This document shows, one piece after another, positions 60,454 to 64,000 of a DNA stretch of 64,000 nucleotides. The translations under genes and the position numbers were made by a program. The DNA lies in the NCBI GenBank assembly GCA_015075175.1, contig JABTUV010000004.1, positions 124,001-188,000 on the forward strand. The letters are read 5' to 3'. Position 1 is the first letter of the stretch. Every line of letters begins with the position of its first letter. This DNA comes from a bacterium (GTDB taxonomy: Bacteria > Hinthialibacterota > Hinthialibacteria > H5-UNCL2). A model generated the notes under the pieces. That model saw only the letters and a program-made list of their open reading frames with translations. It did not search any database and was not told where the DNA came from.

Positions 60454-61773
60454 ATGCAATGGATGGCTCTTGACACGTGGATCGTCGTGGTCGGAGCGTT
60501 GTGCGCGATGTCCTGCGCGCTCCTCGGCAACTATCTCGTCCTGCGCAGGATGAGCATGATGGGCGACGCCATCAGCCATGCCGTCCTGCCGGGGCTGGCG
60601 GCGGCCTATCTACTGACCGGCAGCCGCGACAGCGTGACCATGTTCGCGGGGGCGGCCGTGGTCGGGGTACTCACCGCGCTGCTCGTACAAGGACTCTATC
60701 GCCTGGGGCGGCTGGAGGAAGGCGCGGCCATGGGCGTGGTCTTCACCTCGCTTTTTGCGCTGGGGTTGATCCTGCTGCGCCAGGCCGCCGACCACGTGGA
60801 CCTGGATCCCGGCTGCGTGCTCTACGGCGCGGTGGAATTGTCGCCGCTGGATACCATCCGGCTGTGGGGATGGGACGTGCCGCGCGCCGCCATCGTCAAC
60901 GGCGCCACGCTGGCCTGCAACGCGCTGTTCGTGCTGCTTTTTTATAAAGAATTGCGCCTCAGCTCGTTCGATCCGGCGCTGGCGACGGCGCTGGGGATCA
61001 ACGCGCAGGTCATGCACTATCTGCTCATGACCTTGGTCGCCGCTACCGCGGTCGCGGCGTTTGAGAGCGTGGGCAGCATTCTGGTGATCGCCATGCTGAT
61101 CGTGCCGCCCGCCACGGCCTACCTGCTCACGCGGCGGTTGGGGGTGATGATCGGCCTCAGTTTGGTCTTGGCCGCACTGTCGGCCCTGCTTGGACATCTC
61201 TCGGCGATTACGGTTCCCGGCTGGTTCGGCTTTTCCGACACGAGTACGGCGGCGATGATGGCGGTCGCGGCGGGGGCGATTTTTTCAGTTGCATGTTTTG
61301 CAAAATCGTGCTACGCATGGGGGCGTCGTGGGATCGAGCGGATGTCGTTTTCGCTGCGATCGGTAGGAGAGGACGTGCTGGCGGCGCTGTATCGCCGGCG
61401 TGAGGCGGGCGATGAGGCGCCCGTGAGCGCCGGCGCGCTGCGCGCCGCGTTAGCCCGCCCGGGCTGGACCGCGCTGGCCCTGTGGGACCTGGCGCGCCGC
61501 CGGGCCGTCACCCGGCTGCCGGGCGGTTATGCGCTCACGCCTGCGGGATTGCGCCAGGCTGAAGAACTGGTGCGCTCCCATCGCCTGTGGGAGACTTTTC
61601 TCGTCAACATCGCCGGTCAGTCGCCGGCCGACGCGCACGGCAGCGCCATGCGCGTCGAGCACGTCATCGACGCCGCCATGCAGAGTGAGCTGGCTCGTCA
61701 GACCGGCTTTCCCGAGCTTGATCCTCACGCCAAACCCATCCCGCGAGGATCATCCTCGGGAGGAGAGCCATGA
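60454..61773 (+). CDS. mntD: Manganese permease MntD fused to DtxR-like domain
   Basis: 439 residues from ATG 60454 (a GTG at 60436 is possible). ABC-3 permease (LRRMSMMGDAISHAVLPGLA, FYKELRLSSFDPALATALGI, GSILVIAMLIVPPATAYLLT). C-terminal DtxR-like part: ALAPGW-type HTH segment LALWDLARRRAVTRLPGGYA, then SHRLWETFLVNIAGQSPADA (H, E) and AMRVEHVIDAAM (E, H). Both permeases of the operon thus carry this domain. It overlaps the downstream barrel gene by ATGA. Confidence 0.9.
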   Translation: MQWMALDTWIVVVGALCAMSCALLGNYLVLRRMSMMGDAISHAVLPGLAAAYLLTGSRDSVTMFAGAAVVGVLTALLVQGLYRLGRLEEGAAMGVVFTSLFALGLILLRQAADHVDLDPGCVLYGAVELSPLDTIRLWGWDVPRAAIVNGATLACNALFVLLFYKELRLSSFDPALATALGINAQVMHYLLMTLVAATAVAAFESVGSILVIAMLIVPPATAYLLTRRLGVMIGLSLVLAALSALLGHLSAITVPGWFGFSDTSTAAMMAVAAGAIFSVACFAKSCYAWGRRGIERMSFSLRSVGEDVLAALYRRREAGDEAPVSAGALRAALARPGWTALALWDLARRRAVTRLPGGYALTPAGLRQAEELVRSHRLWETFLVNIAGQSPADAHGSAMRVEHVIDAAMQSELARQTGFPELDPHAKPIPRGSSSGGEP

Positions 61774-62606
61774 CGCACCTATGTCCTCGTCCGCCGCGCC
61801 GCTCGTTCGGTTGTTTGTTCCTTCCCTCGTTCGCACCACTGATATTCGTACTTCTACCGGCATCCATCGACTTGCGGGCCGAAGAGTCCGAGCCTCCCGA
61901 CATCGTAGCGCCGGGTTATTTCCAGATCGAGTCGCGCTGGGTTCACGCCGAGGACGATGAAGACGGCCTCCGCACCCGCTGGGACGAGTGGCCCAGTACC
62001 CTTCTACGCGTCGGGCTCGTCGAGGAGCGGCTGGAACTGCGCCTGGTGTGGTTCGGCTACCATTGGGAGGAAGTACACGACGATACCGGACCCGATAGCC
62101 GCCTTTCCGGCGCCGGCGACGCCGAGATCGGCTTCAAGCTTCGGCTGTGGGAGGCGGACGGCCTGCTGCCGCAAGCGGCCTGGGTCACGCACCTCTCCCT
62201 GCCCGTCGGTTCCGACGCATACAGCACCGACCATGCGGATCCGAGCACGTTTCTTTTTCTCACCTATCCGTTTTCCGACCGCTGGTCCTGGAACATCAAT
62301 CTGGGCGTGGTCTGGTCGACGGAACCCAATTACAACGGCGGCGGCGAGACCGGCGCGACCTTTTTTCACGCGACCAGCTTGGACTGCTGTCTCACCGACC
62401 GCCTGATGTTGTATCTGGAGTTTTTCGGCGAGAATCCCCTTCACTGGGTTCACGTGGATCAGGATGACCATCATTTCGTGGACGCCGGTGTGGCCTACAG
62501 CCTGCGCGACAATCTCTCCCTCGACCTGGAGGTCGGGGTGGGCGTGGACGACGACACGGAGGATTGGTTCACGGCGCTGGAGTTTGTGTGGCGCCTGCCC
62601 CGCTGA
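61770..62606 (+). CDS. Predicted outer-membrane beta-barrel, fifth gene of the mnt operon
   Basis: 278 residues, start ATG 61770 (GGAGGAG upstream) overlapping the mntD stop. Signal peptide LPSFAPLIFVLLPASIDLRA. The rest alternates hydrophobic and polar residues in strands (LVWFGYHWEEVHDDT, AEIGFKLRLWEADGL, WSWNINLGVVWSTEPNY, LSLDLEVGVGVDDDTEDW) and ends in W-R-L-P-R. This is like MetA-pathway-of-phenol-degradation / transporter-type barrels. Co-translation with mntD suggests an outer-membrane role in metal passage, which is inference. Confidence 0.75.
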   Translation: MTHLCPRPPRRSFGCLFLPSFAPLIFVLLPASIDLRAEESEPPDIVAPGYFQIESRWVHAEDDEDGLRTRWDEWPSTLLRVGLVEERLELRLVWFGYHWEEVHDDTGPDSRLSGAGDAEIGFKLRLWEADGLLPQAAWVTHLSLPVGSDAYSTDHADPSTFLFLTYPFSDRWSWNINLGVVWSTEPNYNGGGETGATFFHATSLDCCLTDRLMLYLEFFGENPLHWVHVDQDDHHFVDAGVAYSLRDNLSLDLEVGVGVDDDTEDWFTALEFVWRLPR

Positions 62607-62619
62607 GGCGATTTCCGGC

Positions 62620-62653
62620 GCCCCCCTTAACAAGGGGGGTGGGGGGATTCCAC
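62620..62653. repeat. Family E palindromic element
   Basis: GCCCCCCTTAACAAGGGGGG plus TGGGGGGATTCCA. Lies 14 bases after the barrel stop and could act as an operon terminator hairpin. Confidence 0.75.
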
Positions 62654-62730
62654 GGCGCGAGTTGGGGCCTGGCGGTCGCGTCGAGGAAGTTGACGGTGTA
62701 GATGCGGTTTTTCATACTTCGCGGCGTCGC

Positions 62731-62820
62731 TGTCATTTCGACCGAAGGGAGAAACCTTTCTTGCCGTTACCGCGAGTCGCGTGCGAGGCGGGAGATTTCT
62801 CCCTTCGGTCGAAATGACAG
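62731..62820. repeat. Family B element
   Basis: TGTCATTTCGACCGAAGGGA ... TCTCCCTTCGGTCGAAATGA, 90 bases, in the intergenic region before the GH106-like gene. No tail amplification. Confidence 0.88.
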
Positions 62821-62903
62821 CTCAACTCCGAAGTTGACGGGCGGTTGCGGGGAGCTGGGCGCTTTGCTAAGATGCGCCGACTCTTGATGTCAGGAGGCCG
62901 GCC

Positions 62904-64000
62904 ATGATCTCTCCCGCAATCCTTGCGGCGTTCTGGAGCACGCTGGCGTTGGCGGTGATGGCTTACGCGCGAGCCGAAAGTCCGCTCGAGCAACACGCCG
63001 ACACCCTTGTTGACGTCAAGGCGCACTTTGCCGACCCCCCCGCCGCCTTCCGCCCCGCTCCGCTCTACGTCTGGAATGACGACATGCAGGAAGAAGAGAT
63101 CGCCCGGCAATTGAACGAGTTCAAGGCGCAGGGCATCGGCTCGCTCTTCATCCACCCGCGTCCCGGTTTGATCACTCCCTATCTTTCGCAGCGATGGCTG
63201 GAGTTGTTCCGTTTTACCGCCAAGGAGGCGGAAAAGCGCGGGCTGCTCCTGCACATCTATGACGAGAACAGCTATCCGTCGGGATTTGCGGGCGGACTGG
63301 TGCCGGAGGCGTCGCCCGACTCGCGCCTGCACTACCTGCGCGAGGAGTGGTTTGCCGCTGAACGCTTCGGCGAGTTGACCGCCGACGCGGACACGCTGGC
63401 GCTCTTCCGCGACCGGGGTTCCGTCTCGGAGCCGCCGGAAAGGTTCAAGCTCACGGTTGAACCCGACGGTCGCAGCGGGCGGCTGGAGATCGATGGGCGC
63501 GTGGCGGGCGCGTTCACCTGCCGCGAACCGCTGGTAGGCGGCGTCGGCTTCCGCTCCATCGTGGGGCGAAACGCCAGAATCGACGACGTACGCTTCTATC
63601 AACTGGACTCCGAGGGCCGCGCCAAGGTGTTTGTCGCCGACAACTTCGACCGCTACCAGCTCGGGGATGCCTGGATCGTCGAGAACCTGGCTGTGACCGA
63701 CGCCACCCCACCGGCGCTCACCGCCGGCTGCGAGGGCGGCGTCCTCGATCTCAAGCACTCCGGCGGGATGCGCGACACCTGGATTCGCACCGCGACCGGC
63801 GTCCGATTCGAGGGCATGACGACGGTGTTCGAGTTCCGCCTGATAGAAATTTCGGGGGACCGCTCGCACAATCCCGCCCTGGTCGTGGGAACGCGTCCTT
63901 ATGCGGGACGCGCCAGCCAAGGCGCCATGCTCGTGGACATCCGCGACCGGACCCCGGTGTTCGGCCCCGCCATGGTGGACGGCGAGTGGCGCGACGGACA
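62904..64000 (+). CDS. GH106-like glycoside hydrolase (5' part, runs off window)
   Basis: Start ATG 62904 with AGGAGG upstream; signal peptide AILAAFWSTLALAVMAYARA. The start of the barrel reads FRPAPLYVWNDDMQEEEIAR, GIGSLFIHPRPGLITPYLSQ, LLLHIYDENSYPSGFAGG. This is the pattern of GH106 alpha-L-rhamnosidases and relatives (WNDD, R/H-PGL, Y-DE-x-x-PSG-AGG). The frame is open for 365 codons to the window end. The later part contains a concanavalin-like beta insertion (GRSGRLEIDGRVAGAFTC; FEFRLIEISG). Confidence 0.85.
   Translation, partial: MISPAILAAFWSTLALAVMAYARAESPLEQHADTLVDVKAHFADPPAAFRPAPLYVWNDDMQEEEIARQLNEFKAQGIGSLFIHPRPGLITPYLSQRWLELFRFTAKEAEKRGLLLHIYDENSYPSGFAGGLVPEASPDSRLHYLREEWFAAERFGELTADADTLALFRDRGSVSEPPERFKLTVEPDGRSGRLEIDGRVAGAFTCREPLVGGVGFRSIVGRNARIDDVRFYQLDSEGRAKVFVADNFDRYQLGDAWIVENLAVTDATPPALTAGCEGGVLDLKHSGGMRDTWIRTATGVRFEGMTTVFEFRLIEISGDRSHNPALVVGTRPYAGRASQGAMLVDIRDRTPVFGPAMVDGEWRDG

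Overview
The window is GC-rich, gene-dense DNA from an uncultivated, Gram-negative-type bacterium. An outer membrane is implied by a CsgG-family protein and a predicted outer-membrane beta-barrel. Very long secreted proteins, PTPTP-type linkers, C-terminal dockerin-like (EF-hand type) domains, NPCBM and GH106-like glycosidases and atypical D-aminoacylases are the style of phyla such as Sumerlaeota, Hydrogenedentota or PVC relatives. That placement is inference; the window holds no rRNA or marker gene. I found no tRNA, rRNA, CRISPR, transposase or phage gene.

Layout. 1-1.0 kb: the start of a secreted protein with tandem repeats (minus strand). 1.7-11.4 kb: one giant secreted gene (beta-helix repeats, Ca-loop repeats, two WD40 propellers, dockerin-like end). 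11.5-23.0 kb: the phosphate locus, minus strand, pstS-pstC-pstA-pstB-phoU and phoB-phoR, with a plus-strand secreted trypsin-like protease between pstS and phoR. 23.3-26.3 kb: a B12-type radical SAM enzyme overlapping a GNAT-aminotransferase fusion. 26.8-31.4 kb: metallophosphoesterase, error-prone polymerase dnaE2 and a DUF6504 gene. 31.6-36.9 kb: URO-D-like methyltransferase, a DUF433/DUF5615 antitoxin-toxin-antitoxin set, a CsgG-like protein and a secreted dockerin protein. 37-41.7 kb: two tandem D-aminoacylase-like enzymes, a PTS EIIA-like protein and a methyltransferase. 41.7-45.8 kb: a repeat array and a large glycosidase. 45.9-50.5 kb: lone ABC ATPase, hybrid histidine kinase, GFO/IDH/MOCA oxidoreductase. 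51.4-55.9 kb: a duplicated-module beta-helix protein ending in a dockerin-like domain. 56.4-62.6 kb: mntR divergent from mntABCD plus an outer-membrane barrel gene. 62.9 kb to the end: a GH106-like glycosidase running off the window.

Two features run through the whole window. First, at least seven families of short palindromic repeats (called A to H here, without G) sit between genes, exactly at stop codons, or in frame inside coding sequence. Two of them have grown into tandem arrays that have copied the 3' ends of neighbouring genes. Second, reading frames are broken by small indels in discrete patches (1-2.1, 14.8-18.2, 20.5-22.5, 26.8-27.1, 29.3-31.4, 35.8-36.5 kb). Restoring one base usually recovers a conserved motif, so base errors are more likely than gene decay. 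Genes are therefore annotated over their inferred full extent, with the frameshifts noted.

The best-integrated system is the manganese operon. A free MntR faces a binding protein, an ATPase and two permeases. Both permeases carry a DtxR-like C-terminal domain, one of them with a palindromic element inserted in frame, and the last gene encodes a barrel. A 14-bp inverted repeat between mntR and mntA is a candidate operator.
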